Origin: Nocardiopsis endophytica | Lineage (GTDB): Bacteria; Actinomycetota; Actinomycetes; Streptosporangiales; Streptosporangiaceae | Direction of reading: 5' to 3' | Assembly: GCF_027706725.1 (NCBI RefSeq) | Contig: NZ_JAQFWQ010000001.1 | Coordinates: 1 to 64,000, forward strand | Length of the DNA: 64,000 nt | In this document: positions 42,045 through 50,491 of the stretch, in pieces | Layout: the number at the start of each line of letters is the position of its first letter | Position numbering within the stretch: position 1 is the first letter of the stretch | Position numbers and translations under genes: made by a program | Notes under the pieces: generated by a model | Seen by the model: the letters and a program-made list of their open reading frames with translations, nothing else | Database searches by the model: none | Told to the model about the DNA's origin: nothing

Positions 42045-42560
42045 TCGCGGGCTATAGGTAATTTTGTAGTGGATTAGGTAAAAGGGGTGCGGCTAGATCT
42101 TTTATTTCCCGAGAGTCGTGTTTCGTGTCTCTGGTGCAGGTAGAGGAGTACCTGCAGGCGATTAAGAGGTTGGCTGCCGAGGATTTTACCCGTGTTGAAG
42201 CTGAGAAAGTCGGCGGCCGCAGGTCGATCCCGCGCGGGTTCTGGCGCGAGTCTCCCGCGCCTCCGCACGTCCTGAGCGCGCCAGGTTCCGTGCGGGCCCT
42301 GGGGGTCCATGGGGGCGAGAGCCCCCTGGTACTACCAGTCCTCAGCCGATGTTCCCGGCTAGGTGTACCGCTCTGCATGGCGGTCAGGGCGCGACGGCGC
42401 ACCCCGGAGCGGGCGGAGTGGGCGCGCGCCCTGGCTGGCCCCAGCGGCCGTCCGCCGCTCGGGACCGGGCGGCAGCCCGCAGCCCGAGCGGCGGACGGCA
42501 AGCTGGGCGCGACGGCGCGAAGCACCTTCGCCCTTGATCTCATATAGCCCAATTCGGCAA
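42045..42560. other. Non-coding stretch with a 17-bp stem inverted repeat
   Basis: No open frame here has convincing codon use. GCCGTCCGCCGCTCGGG (42447-42463) pairs perfectly with CCCGAGCGGCGGACGGC (42483-42499) around a 19-base loop. It lies 60-115 bases downstream of the flavoprotein gene and could be its terminator or a transfer/replication structure of the element. Confidence 0.55.
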
Positions 42561-43106
42561 TCAGGGCGCTGAACTGGCGGGAAGGGCGTCCAGGGCGCGG
42601 CGCCAGGGGAACTCTTGGAGCTTGCCCGCACCGCTCCCGGCCTCATGAGGCTCGAAGCCTTCGGGGCCGATGAGGACGGGGACTCCTTCCGCGCGCAGTG
42701 CTGTGATGCTGTTCTGGAAGGGGGTACGGCGGGAGTAGGCCGCATTCGTGAACGGCAGGATGACCACGGGGATGCCAAGCCCGATCGCTTCGTTGACGAC
42801 GTCCAAGGCGTAGGTGTCCGCGATGCCGTTCGCGAGCTTGTTGATGGTGTTGAAGGTGGCCGGTGCGATGATGATCGCGTCGGCCTTCGGGCTGCGCGGG
42901 GATCCTGGCGCTCGGTGCTCGCTGCGGACAGGGCGGCCCGTCTGCTTTTCCAACGCCTCAGTATCGATGAAGGCCAGGGCGGACGGGGTCGAGATCACCT
43001 GGACGCCCCATCCACGTTCGTGGGCCATGTCGATGAGCTTGCCCACGTCACCTGCGGGTCCGGCTGCGCAGACGACAATGTAGACGGTCTTCGTCTCGGC
43101 GCTCAT
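42561..43106 (-). CDS. Flavoprotein (phosphopantothenoylcysteine decarboxylase-like)
   Basis: The 181-residue flavoprotein-fold domain has VYIVVCAAGPAGDVGKLIDMAHERGW at the start, ADAIIIAPATFNTINKLANGIADTYALDV as the family core, and IPVVILPFTNAAY. It is a HFCD-type flavin-binding domain without a CoaBC synthetase part, so it probably acts on a small peptide or thiol. The start overlaps the stop of the XRE-TPR gene as ATGA, a pairing common in actinomycetes. Confidence 0.88.
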   Translation of the reverse strand: MSAETKTVYIVVCAAGPAGDVGKLIDMAHERGWGVQVISTPSALAFIDTEALEKQTGRPVRSEHRAPGSPRSPKADAIIIAPATFNTINKLANGIADTYALDVVNEAIGLGIPVVILPFTNAAYSRRTPFQNSITALRAEGVPVLIGPEGFEPHEAGSGAGKLQEFPWRRALDALPASSAP

Positions 43107-44524
43107 CGGGTTGTGGCTGTCCTCTCGGCGAGTTCGGTGATGCTGGTGTGCAGATGGCCGGTCGAGCGGGACCGGAGGTCGTCTAACAGGCCGCGCACCA
43201 TCGGGCGGGTGGCCAACTCCTCCGGCGCGATCCGCTCGGCGGTGGCGAGTGCCTGGTAGGCCTTGTCGAGTTTTCCCCACTGGCTGTAGGCGCGGGACGC
43301 GTCGACGAAGAGCATCGCCTTGCGCTCAGTGACGTCGATGTTGTCCAAGTCGATGCGGCGCGCGTAGTCGATGGCGCTGCCCGCGTCGCCCAGTTCCACC
43401 GCTGCGTTCACGCGGTGGAGAAGCACGTTCGTCGGACCGAACGCCGTCCATTGGTAGTTGTGGTCGCCCCCGAGCCTTCGCCCGGCGTCCTCGGCCTCCT
43501 CAAGCAGGATGAGGGCCTGGGCGCGGTCCTCGCGTTGGGCCGCCGCGACGGACCCGCTGAGGAGAAGCGCCCCGTAGACGGACAGGGAGTCCGGCGTGTG
43601 CTCTTCGGTGCCTTCGGCGACGCGTTGCGCGGCATCCGATGCGAAATCGGCTGCGGCGCGGTAGTGGCGGTCGCGCATGAGCGCGCGGGTGAGGACGCGT
43701 GCGCTTGCTCCGGCGGTCGTCGGGTTCTCGCTGTCCCGGGCTGCGCGCATGCTCCGGTCGGCCGCGAGCCACGCGAGTCCGCGTTCCTCGGTCTTGAGCA
43801 GGACGCTGGCCGCGACGTGGTAGGCCTCGGCCCGCAAGGTGTGTACCCGCAAGCGCTCGTCACCTTCAAGGGCGGATGCTGCGTCGTCCAAGCGGCTGAG
43901 TAGTTGGGGAAGGCGCTTGGCGACTGCGGTGTAGTGGCACGCCTGGTATCCGGCCTTGGCCCGGTGCACGTCCTTGGAGAGACCGGCCACGTCGTATCGC
44001 GCGGCGGGGCCCGCGGCCGGCGGGCCTGCGTACCTGGTCAGGGCTGCTGCGATGTCGTCGAAAGAGAGTGCCGGGCCGGTCGCCGCCTGGAAGAGGGTGG
44101 CCCCGGCCAGTCCGACGAAGTCTCTGCGCCGCACGTCCTCGTCTGCCTCCTCACGCAACGGGGCGAACTGGGGCGGAACGGCCTGCTCTGCCTGGGTGGC
44201 GGGCGGCCTGTTCGCCGTGAATGCCGCGACGTCCTTGGGAGCCAGTCCGAAGAGCATGCGTGCGGTGTCCGGCATGCCGATGCCCTCGGCCACGCGCTCA
44301 TAGACCTCGAACGCGACGACCGTCTTCCGCCCGTTCAGGATCTCGCTGATCCGCCCCTGGGATATCCCGGTGGCGGATGCGAGCCGGGTTTGGCTGGCCC
44401 CGCCGAACCGCTGGGCGAACCGCAGAAGTCCGGGCACGTCACGTGCCTGCAGGAGGCCGCGGGCCTCCTCGCGCTCCCACGCCCAAGCGGGCACGGTCAC
44501 GCCCTCCCATGCTCGCCCTGCCAT
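43103..44524 (-). CDS. XRE-type regulator with TPR-like C-terminal domain
   Basis: The 473-residue protein has an N-terminal helix-turn-helix (QTRLASATGISQGRISEILNGRKTV) followed by about 350 residues of helical repeats rich in Ala/Asp/Arg, as in Streptomyces TPR regulators that may sense peptides. ATG 44524 gives MAGRAWEG; upstream frame is not coding. It is cotranscribed with the flavoprotein and divergent from the small ORFs. Confidence 0.88.
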   Translation of the reverse strand: MAGRAWEGVTVPAWAWEREEARGLLQARDVPGLLRFAQRFGGASQTRLASATGISQGRISEILNGRKTVVAFEVYERVAEGIGMPDTARMLFGLAPKDVAAFTANRPPATQAEQAVPPQFAPLREEADEDVRRRDFVGLAGATLFQAATGPALSFDDIAAALTRYAGPPAAGPAARYDVAGLSKDVHRAKAGYQACHYTAVAKRLPQLLSRLDDAASALEGDERLRVHTLRAEAYHVAASVLLKTEERGLAWLAADRSMRAARDSENPTTAGASARVLTRALMRDRHYRAAADFASDAAQRVAEGTEEHTPDSLSVYGALLLSGSVAAAQREDRAQALILLEEAEDAGRRLGGDHNYQWTAFGPTNVLLHRVNAAVELGDAGSAIDYARRIDLDNIDVTERKAMLFVDASRAYSQWGKLDKAYQALATAERIAPEELATRPMVRGLLDDLRSRSTGHLHTSITELAERTATTR

Positions 44525-44629
44525 CACGGCCTCCGATCGGGGGGAGTCACATCGGCCACGGCCATTATCCCCAGCAGGGATACCCGCACGGGATGGGTTC
44601 CAGCGGCCGGAACCGGAATCGTCGTCTCC

Positions 44630-44794
44630 ATGAACGACACCCCCACTGCCAAGTGCAAGCACTGCCGTGGACGCGGTCGCAAGATGCTGCGTCCGAGGAA
44701 GCTCCTCGTCGTCGGCTCTGCTGGGGGACCGGTCCCCGCACGCCGCTACGTGGCGTGCGCCTGCTGCCGCGGGACCGGTGTGGAAGCGGCTTGA
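44630..44794 (+). CDS. Small protein with two CxxCxGxG motifs
   Basis: The 54-residue protein carries CKHCRGRG (residues 9-16) and CACCRGTG (near 43-50) either side of a basic loop. This is a miniature DnaJ-type zinc finger arrangement and should bind one zinc. Such ORFs occur near XRE-TPR regulators on actinomycete elements. Function unknown; a zinc-dependent chaperone- or RNA-binding role is possible. Confidence 0.65.
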   Translation: MNDTPTAKCKHCRGRGRKMLRPRKLLVVGSAGGPVPARRYVACACCRGTGVEAA

Positions 44795-44862
44795 AACAGA
44801 CAGACCCCCGCGACGGGTGGTGCCGTCCGGGGGCGTGGCCAACGCTGCATGGGAGCGCTGAC

Positions 44863-45111
44863 ATGGAGAACCCTAATGCTCGCGATCCGGTCCCCGATAC
44901 GTCCGGCGGGGACACGGTCCACATGGTCCGCCAAGAGGTCGGCATAGAGGAGCTGAGGCTCTGGGCCGCCGAACACGGCGCGAGCATCATCGAATGCGGC
45001 GAGGACCTGAACGGCTACCGGATCTGCTTCGCCCGCCACCGCGAGTCCACCCGGGTGGCGAAGATCCCGCCCGAGAGGCACCCGCGATGGTACGTGGGCT
45101 TCCAGACCTGA
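44863..45111 (+). CDS. Small hypothetical protein
   Basis: The 82-residue protein starts MENPNARDPVPD and has a predicted helix (VGIEELRLWAAEHGAS) followed by two beta strands (NGYRICFARH, PRWYVGFQT). No ribosome-binding site is outstanding (GGGAGCG about 8 bases upstream). It lies 68 bases after the zinc-finger ORF and is probably in the same operon, which ends at the hairpin at 45170. Confidence 0.6.
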   Translation: MENPNARDPVPDTSGGDTVHMVRQEVGIEELRLWAAEHGASIIECGEDLNGYRICFARHRESTRVAKIPPERHPRWYVGFQT

Positions 45112-45169
45112 AGGCGGCCGCGCGGCCGCGGCTCCGGTAACGCCTTCCCACCGGCCGTGCGGCTTCGGA

Positions 45170-45208
45170 GGTGGCCCCGGTGTCTCTTGGGGGGAGGCCG
45201 GGGCCACC
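45170..45208 (+). terminator. Hairpin terminator after the small ORFs
   Basis: GGTGGCCCCGG (45170-45180) pairs perfectly with CCGGGGCCACC (45198-45208) across a 17-base loop. It separates the small ORFs from the GntR gene. Confidence 0.65.
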
Positions 45209-45304
45209 GCCCGGACAGGTCCGTACGCCTCCACCTGGGAGGGTCGGAAGCACGCCGCTAAGCTGCTTGACCAGACGAGCATTGGATTAACCGGACGGTT
45301 GTTT

Positions 45305-46036
45305 ATGTCGAGCATGGACTTCGCTCCGCCGAAGTACGTACAGATCGTGCAGGCGGTGCAGGAACGGATCACCGACGGGACCTACCCGGTGGGCACGCAA
45401 CTGCCCTCCGAATCGGGGATGGTCCGCGAGTTCGGGGCGGGACGCAGCACTGTGGTCCGCGCTCTGGAGATCCTGCGAATGGAGGGCTGGATCGACCGCG
45501 AGCACGGGCGCGGCTCCTTCGTGAAGGGGGTGCCCACCACCGCGGTGGAGCGCTCGCATGCGGGCGCAAGCGCCTTCGACACCGCCGAGCAGGGAGGGGA
45601 GGTGAAGATCATCGAGACGGGACGGACGACGGCCCCGGCCGCGATCGCTGAGGCCCTGGGGTTCCCGGAAGGGTCCCCGGCCATCAGGCGCCAACGTGTG
45701 CTCATGGCCGACGGTGAGCCGAGTGAGCTGGTCACGCTGTGGTTTCCACTGGACGTGGCCGATGGCACGGATGTAGGCAAGGACCAGTTGATCACCATCG
45801 GGGTGCGTGAGCACCTGCATGCGCTCAAGCGGTTGCGCCCGGCGCGCGTGGCCGAGCGGCTGTCGGCGCGGCACGCGACCGGGGAAGAGGCCCGGTTGCT
45901 GCAACTAGGAGAGCACACGCCGGTGCTGTCCATCCTCGCGCGGATCCTGGACGGTTCGGACGGCGTGCTAGCCGTCGCGGACATCGTGTTGCCGGGTGAC
46001 CTGCACGAATTGGAGGACAGCTACCCCGCGGCGTAG
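45305..46036 (+). CDS. GntR/UTRA regulator, KorSA-like
   Basis: The 243-residue protein has a GntR winged helix (YVQIVQAVQERITDGTYPVGTQLPSE, STVVRALEILRMEGW) and a UTRA ligand domain (AIAEALGFPEGSPAIRRQRVL). In pSAM2-type elements the KorSA regulator at this position represses pra and transfer. A TTGACC -35-like hexamer lies at 45269. ATG 45305 is used; a TTG two codons earlier is possible. Confidence 0.9.
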   Translation: MSSMDFAPPKYVQIVQAVQERITDGTYPVGTQLPSESGMVREFGAGRSTVVRALEILRMEGWIDREHGRGSFVKGVPTTAVERSHAGASAFDTAEQGGEVKIIETGRTTAPAAIAEALGFPEGSPAIRRQRVLMADGEPSELVTLWFPLDVADGTDVGKDQLITIGVREHLHALKRLRPARVAERLSARHATGEEARLLQLGEHTPVLSILARILDGSDGVLAVADIVLPGDLHELEDSYPAA

Positions 46037-46059
46037 CGGGCGACAGATCCGAGGGTTCA

Positions 46060-46119
46060 ACCACTTGTCCGGTCGAGTTGAACCCGCTATTTTGAAGACA
46101 GCTCGACCGGACAAGTGGT
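46060..46119. promoter_or_regulatory. Perfect 18-bp inverted repeat before the Pra-like gene
   Basis: ACCACTTGTCCGGTCGAG (46060-46077) and CTCGACCGGACAAGTGGT (46102-46119) are exact complements, separated by an AT-rich 24-base centre that holds TATTTT. It is best read as a pair of inverted operator half-regions around a promoter, with the GntR protein as the likely binder; a hairpin is also possible. Confidence 0.65.
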
Positions 46120-46149
46120 CGACAGGACGGTTGGAAGAGGAGTGTTCTC

Positions 46150-46569
46150 ATGGCGATTCAGGGTGCGATCCCGGTGGAGTTCGGGACGGTGTTCCCCCAC
46201 GGCGCCTTCGCCCTCGGGGTGGAGGCCATCACCGACTTCGAGACCAAGCGCCCCCAGCTCGACAAGAACACCGGGCTGCCGCTGTGGGCGGTGGACGTGA
46301 TCGACGCCGACCCCGAGGCGCGGGGCAAGGCCAAGTCGGTCAAGGTCAAGATCCCCGCGCAGGTGTGCCCGGTGCTTCCCGAGGAGGCGGCGGGTCTGCC
46401 GTTCCGCCCGGTGGAGTTCGAGGACATGGCCGTCATGCCATACGTCGACGACAACGGGCGGCGTCCCCGGGTGGCCTACTCGCTGCGGGCGCGCGGGATG
46501 AAGGCCCCGGGCGGCGGTGCCCGCAAGGCCCCGGCCTCGGCCGGTGCGGGTGCGAAGGGCGGCGAGTGA
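46150..46569 (+). CDS. Pra-like activator of replication, integration and excision
   Basis: The 139-residue protein has IPVEFGTVFPHGAFALGVEAI, LWAVDVIDADPEARGKAKSVKVKI and LPFRPVEFEDMAVMPYVDDNGR. This matches what I remember of the AICE Pra family, annotated as plasmid replication, integration and excision activator. The Lys/Ala/Gly-rich tail is typical. GGAAGAGG precedes the ATG. Control by the upstream inverted repeat fits the KorSA-Pra switch. Confidence 0.75.
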   Translation: MAIQGAIPVEFGTVFPHGAFALGVEAITDFETKRPQLDKNTGLPLWAVDVIDADPEARGKAKSVKVKIPAQVCPVLPEEAAGLPFRPVEFEDMAVMPYVDDNGRRPRVAYSLRARGMKAPGGGARKAPASAGAGAKGGE

Positions 46570-46787
46570 TGGCGTTCACGGTCGTGACCGCGTGCTTTGA
46601 CGAAGGCTTCGATGCGGTTCTGGCCTCCGGTGCCCGGCTCGTCATCAACAGCGATGGCCTGATCTTCCAGCTCGGTCCTGAGGACGGCACGGCAGTCACC
46701 GCGCATGAGGTGGAGGCGGCTCGGTCGCTGGCCAAGGCGGCTCGTGGACTCGCCCGAGAGATGGAGCGCCTTCACCGCGCCCGGTAG
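46569..46787 (+). CDS. Small hypothetical protein of the AICE
   Basis: The 72-residue protein starts MAFTVVTACFDEGFDAVLASG and ends in a long helix (VEAARSLAKAARGLAREMERLHRAR). The start overlaps the Pra stop (TGATG), showing translational coupling. No known function. Confidence 0.7.
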   Translation: MAFTVVTACFDEGFDAVLASGARLVINSDGLIFQLGPEDGTAVTAHEVEAARSLAKAARGLAREMERLHRAR

Positions 46788-46888
46788 GGGCATCCGACAG
46801 ACGGCGGGGCGGCCTGGTGCGCCAACACCATCGGCCGCCCCTTCACCCCCTGAGAACTGGTCAAACCCAAGGAAGCTGTGTGTTCATC

Positions 46889-47179
46889 ATGGCAGAACGA
46901 CCCGCACGCGTTACCGCCCGGGAGATCGCCGACTTCCTGACCGCGCTGCGCGAGCACCGCTCGGTCCCGGCCGCCTCGGAAGCGGCCTCCCGCGTGGACA
47001 TCCTGGCCTGGAAGGCCTCCCTGCTCGACCGCATGGCGGCCAACACCCGCGACCCCGAGACCCGCGCCACGGCCGCCGCTGCCCGCGCCGACCTGGCCGC
47101 CGCCCGCGCGGAGCTGGCGGCTGATCGTGCTGAGGCTCTGGCCGACTCCTACGTCCTGCGGATCGGGGGTGAGCACTGA
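46889..47179 (+). CDS. Small helical protein preceding traB
   Basis: The 96-residue, Ala/Arg/Asp-rich protein is almost wholly helical (VTAREIADFLTALREHRSV at the start, repeated ARADLAAARAELAADRAEA). A GTG at 46880 has AAGGAAG 5 bases upstream and could be the true start instead of ATG 46889. The stop overlaps the start of the transfer ATPase gene by one base. Probably an accessory of transfer or replication; no firm family. Confidence 0.65.
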   Translation: MAERPARVTAREIADFLTALREHRSVPAASEAASRVDILAWKASLLDRMAANTRDPETRATAAAARADLAAARAELAADRAEALADSYVLRIGGEH

Positions 47180-48606
47180 TGCTCGGCGGCAAGGGAAACG
47201 GGGCCTCCCAGGTTCAGCACACCGCCCCCGTCCCCGCGCACGCGGTCCGCTTCACCACCCCGGTCGTGGAGACCCCGGCCGCCTTCATCATCGGCCGGTG
47301 GGCCTGGCGCCTCCTGGCGTTCCTCGTGGCGCTTCCGGTGCGCTACCCGCTCTCGGTGGCCTCGGTGGCCGTCCTGGTGGGCTCGTGGGCGCTGTGGGAC
47401 TGGGTGGGCCCAGCGGTGGTGTGCACCGTCGCCGTCGTCGGCGGGCTGGTCTGGCGCCGATACCACCGGGCCTCCTTCCGGCGCTGGGTGGTGCTGCGGC
47501 TGCTGGGGCTGGTGCGCGGGATCTGGGTGTACCGGCGGCACTGGCAACCCGTCCTCGTGGTGTCCGGCCTGGCTGAGTCGTACTTGGAGCGCCAGTACCT
47601 CCCGCGGATCCGCTCGGTGGTCTGCTCGGAGTGGGCCGACCGGGTCCGCGTGAAGCTCGTGCCGGGGACCGCCCCGTCCGACTTCGAGGAGCGCACGCCC
47701 CAGCTCGCGCATGGCTTCCAGGCCCCGGCCTGCCGGGTGGAGGTCCTCGGCCCCCTGGACGTGGTGCTGGAGTTCCCGCGCCGTGACATGCTCGCCGACC
47801 CCATCGGAGCCATGCCCGTCCCGGACGGCGGGGACGCCGTTGACCTGGCCGCTCTGCCGATGGGGCGGTGCGAGGACGGCCGCACCTGGACCATGCGGCT
47901 GCACGGCACACACGTCCTGGTCGCCGGTGTCACCGGCGCGGGCAAGGGGTCGGTGATCTGGTCGGCGGTGCGCGCGATGCTCCCCGCGATCGAGGCCGGG
48001 CTTGTGCGGGTGCGGGCGGTGGATCCCAAGCGGATGGAGCTGTCCTACGGACGCCCCCTGTTCCACCGGTACGCCGACTCCGGGGAAGCCTGTGTGGAGC
48101 TGCTGGAAGAGGCCGTCCGGGATATGCAGGCACGGGCGGACACCTATGCCGGTCGGCTGCGCTCCCACACCCCCACCGCGGAAGACCCCTTCGAGGTTGT
48201 TCTTCTCGACGAGGTGGCGTTCCTGACCGCCTACCACCCCGACCGGGAGGTGCGGCGGCGTGCCGAGAACGCCATGGCCACCCTCACCAGCCAAGGCAGG
48301 TCGGTCGGGTTCGCGGTCCTGGCCGCGCTGCAGGATCCGCGCAAAGAGGTCATGAACCTGCGCAACCTGTTCCCCGACAAGGTCGCCCTGCGCCTGGACG
48401 AGGCCTCGCAGGTGGACATGGTGCTCGGCCCCGACGCCCGGGACCGGGGTGCGGATGCGCACCTGATCGACCCGTCCGCCCCGGGCACCGCGTTCGTCCG
48501 CCTGGAGGGCTCCAAGATCCCCACCCGGGTGCGGGCGGCCTACGTCTCCGATGCCGACATCGACGCCATGACCGCCGCCGAGACCGGTGGGGAGGGTGAG
48601 GGCTGA
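47179..48606 (+). CDS. FtsK/SpoIIIE-type transfer ATPase (TraB/TraSA)
   Basis: The 475-residue protein has two N-terminal membrane helices (about 35-90), then an FtsK motor with Walker A GVTGAGKGS (about 249-257), Walker B FEVVLLDEVAFL and a sensor region SVGFAVLAALQDPR. In actinomycete conjugation a single such hexameric pump moves double-stranded DNA between mycelia. A shorter C-terminal winged helix than FtsK is expected for TraB and seen here. It overlaps Rep by one base. Confidence 0.93.
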   Translation: MLGGKGNGASQVQHTAPVPAHAVRFTTPVVETPAAFIIGRWAWRLLAFLVALPVRYPLSVASVAVLVGSWALWDWVGPAVVCTVAVVGGLVWRRYHRASFRRWVVLRLLGLVRGIWVYRRHWQPVLVVSGLAESYLERQYLPRIRSVVCSEWADRVRVKLVPGTAPSDFEERTPQLAHGFQAPACRVEVLGPLDVVLEFPRRDMLADPIGAMPVPDGGDAVDLAALPMGRCEDGRTWTMRLHGTHVLVAGVTGAGKGSVIWSAVRAMLPAIEAGLVRVRAVDPKRMELSYGRPLFHRYADSGEACVELLEEAVRDMQARADTYAGRLRSHTPTAEDPFEVVLLDEVAFLTAYHPDREVRRRAENAMATLTSQGRSVGFAVLAALQDPRKEVMNLRNLFPDKVALRLDEASQVDMVLGPDARDRGADAHLIDPSAPGTAFVRLEGSKIPTRVRAAYVSDADIDAMTAAETGGEGEG

Positions 48607-50267
48607 TGCCGACCGTTACCGGTAGGACCACCCGGGCAGAGCGCATGGCCCAACCCCTGGCCCGTGAGGTCGCCGAGCAGATCGCCGCCGACAAGGGCGT
48701 GTGCATCCGCCCGGTCTCCCTGCGCCGCACCGACATCGCCACCGGCCACACGGAGGTGATCGACGTTCCGTGCGGGTCCACGCTGGCCTCCCGGTGCCCG
48801 GCCTGTGCCAAGCGCAAGCGGTCCATGCGGCGCTCGCAGTGCGAGGAGGGCTGGCACCTCACTGAAGAGCCCGAACCCGCCCCCGACGACCCCACCGACG
48901 TCCAACAGGACTGGGTGAAGCGCCGGGCTGTGGTCACCGCTGAGCGTGACCGCCTGGCCGACGAGGGAGGTGCCGCCCCTGAGGAGTTGGCGGCCCTCGA
49001 TGCTGCGATCGCCGACCTGGACGAGGAGATCGCCGCCTCCGGGCTGCGCGGCTCCGTCGCCCCCTCCTCGGCGTCCTCCCGTCCCCGGCGGTCCCGGTCC
49101 ACGCGGCGGCGCCAGGATGCCCCGGACCTTCCCAAGCGGCAGATGAAGCGCTCCACCCTGGGGCGGGCCTTCACCGACCCCGCCTCGGGCAAGGTCTTCC
49201 GCCCCTCGATGTTCCTCACGCTCACCCTCGACTCCTACGGGCGCGTGAAGAGCGACGGCACCCCGGTGGACCCGGCCACCTACGACTACCGGCGGGCGGC
49301 GCGCGACGCGCTGCACTTCTCCAAGCTGGTGGACCGGTTCGTGCAGAACCTCCGCCGCGTGGCCGGATTCGACGTGCAGTACTTCGCCTCGGTGGAGCCC
49401 CAACGGCGCTTGGCTCCGCACGTCCACATGGCCGTGCGCGGGACCCTGCCCCGGTCCGAGGTGCGCCAGGTGGCCGCGGCGACCTACCACCAGGTGTGGT
49501 GGCCGCCCGCCGACGAGGCGGTGTACGAGGGGCCGGGCGTGCCGGTGTGGGACGAGGCGACCGGGAACTACTGCGACCCGGCCACCGGAGAGGTCCTGCC
49601 CACCTGGGACGAGGCCCTGGACGCCTTGGACGAGGATCCGGGAGCGGAGCCGCACCACGTGGTCCGGTCCGGCTCCCAGGTGGACGCCAAGGGGGTGGTT
49701 GCGGGTTCGGAGGATGCGGACCGGTGCGTGCGCTACCTGGCCAAGTACCTGACCAAGGACATCGCCGAATGCCACACCGTGGACACCCCCGCACAGGAGG
49801 TCCACGTTGACCGCCTGGTGGAGGCCCTGCGCTACGAGCCCTGCTCGCCGCGGTGCGCGAACTGGCTGCGCTACGGCGTCCAGCCCGAGGGGGCCAAGGC
49901 GGGCATGGTGCCCGGGTTCTGCCGCTCCAAAGCCCACCGGCGCGAACACCTGGGCTATGCGGGCCGTCGCGTCCTGGTGTCCCGGAAGTGGTCGAACAAG
50001 ACCCTGGCCGACCACAAGGCGGATCGGCTGGCGTGGGTGCTCGAACAGCTCGGCGTCGCCCCCGACGCCCCCGACTCCGAAACGGCCGGCGGGGCCCTGC
50101 CGGTGGTCAACGGGTCCTTCGCCTGGGAACTCGCCCGCCCCACAGACCCGGACGTGCCGCCCCGCGAACACCGCCTGCTGCGCGCGGTCGGCGAGACCCT
50201 CAAACGCCGCGCCCGCCTCGACGCCGCACGCTCCCCGAATCTCTCGGCAATGGAAGAGGTCGCCTGA
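48606..50267 (+). CDS. Rolling-circle replication initiator (RepSA-like)
   Basis: The 553-residue protein has the three HUH motifs: FLTLTLDSYG (about 203), HxH at His272-His274 (APHVHMAV) and YLAKYLTKD with Tyr377 and Tyr381. An N-terminal cysteine cluster (SRCPACAKRKR, SQCEEGWH) looks like a zinc site, and later cysteines CSPRCANW and GFCRSKAHRR follow. This is the pSAM2/SLP1-family Rep that nicks the element's origin. The ATG overlaps the traB stop. Confidence 0.93.
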   Translation: MPTVTGRTTRAERMAQPLAREVAEQIAADKGVCIRPVSLRRTDIATGHTEVIDVPCGSTLASRCPACAKRKRSMRRSQCEEGWHLTEEPEPAPDDPTDVQQDWVKRRAVVTAERDRLADEGGAAPEELAALDAAIADLDEEIAASGLRGSVAPSSASSRPRRSRSTRRRQDAPDLPKRQMKRSTLGRAFTDPASGKVFRPSMFLTLTLDSYGRVKSDGTPVDPATYDYRRAARDALHFSKLVDRFVQNLRRVAGFDVQYFASVEPQRRLAPHVHMAVRGTLPRSEVRQVAAATYHQVWWPPADEAVYEGPGVPVWDEATGNYCDPATGEVLPTWDEALDALDEDPGAEPHHVVRSGSQVDAKGVVAGSEDADRCVRYLAKYLTKDIAECHTVDTPAQEVHVDRLVEALRYEPCSPRCANWLRYGVQPEGAKAGMVPGFCRSKAHRREHLGYAGRRVLVSRKWSNKTLADHKADRLAWVLEQLGVAPDAPDSETAGGALPVVNGSFAWELARPTDPDVPPREHRLLRAVGETLKRRARLDAARSPNLSAMEEVA

Positions 50268-50491
50268 TGGCACGCACGACCACCCGGCCGTCCGGTCGCC
50301 TGCTCACCGTGGCTGAGGCGGCCGACCGCCTGAACACCACCCCTCGCTACCCCCGGCGGCTGATCGAAGAGCGCCGCATCACCTTCGTCAGGATCGGTCG
50401 CCACGTCCGCATCCCCGAATCCGCCCTGGACGAGTTCATCGCCGCCGGTGTGGTCGAGCCGATGCGGCTTCGAGGAAGGAGGGCCGCATAG
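50267..50491 (+). CDS. xis: Excisionase (Xis), winged-helix type
   Basis: The 74-residue protein has the MerR-like excisionase motif LLTVAEAADRLNTTPRYPRRLIEERRITFVRIGRHVRIPESALDEFI in compact form. The start overlaps the Rep stop (TGATG) and its stop is one base before the integrase start, so Rep-Xis-Int form one unit, as in other AICEs. Confidence 0.93.
   Translation: MARTTTRPSGRLLTVAEAADRLNTTPRYPRRLIEERRITFVRIGRHVRIPESALDEFIAAGVVEPMRLRGRRAA

Noticed and set aside
42125-42547. A 140-codon plus-strand frame in the AICE gap
   Set aside because: The first 30 residues look plausible, but there is no ribosome-binding site and the rest reads through the inverted repeat with Arg/Ala-rich sequence.
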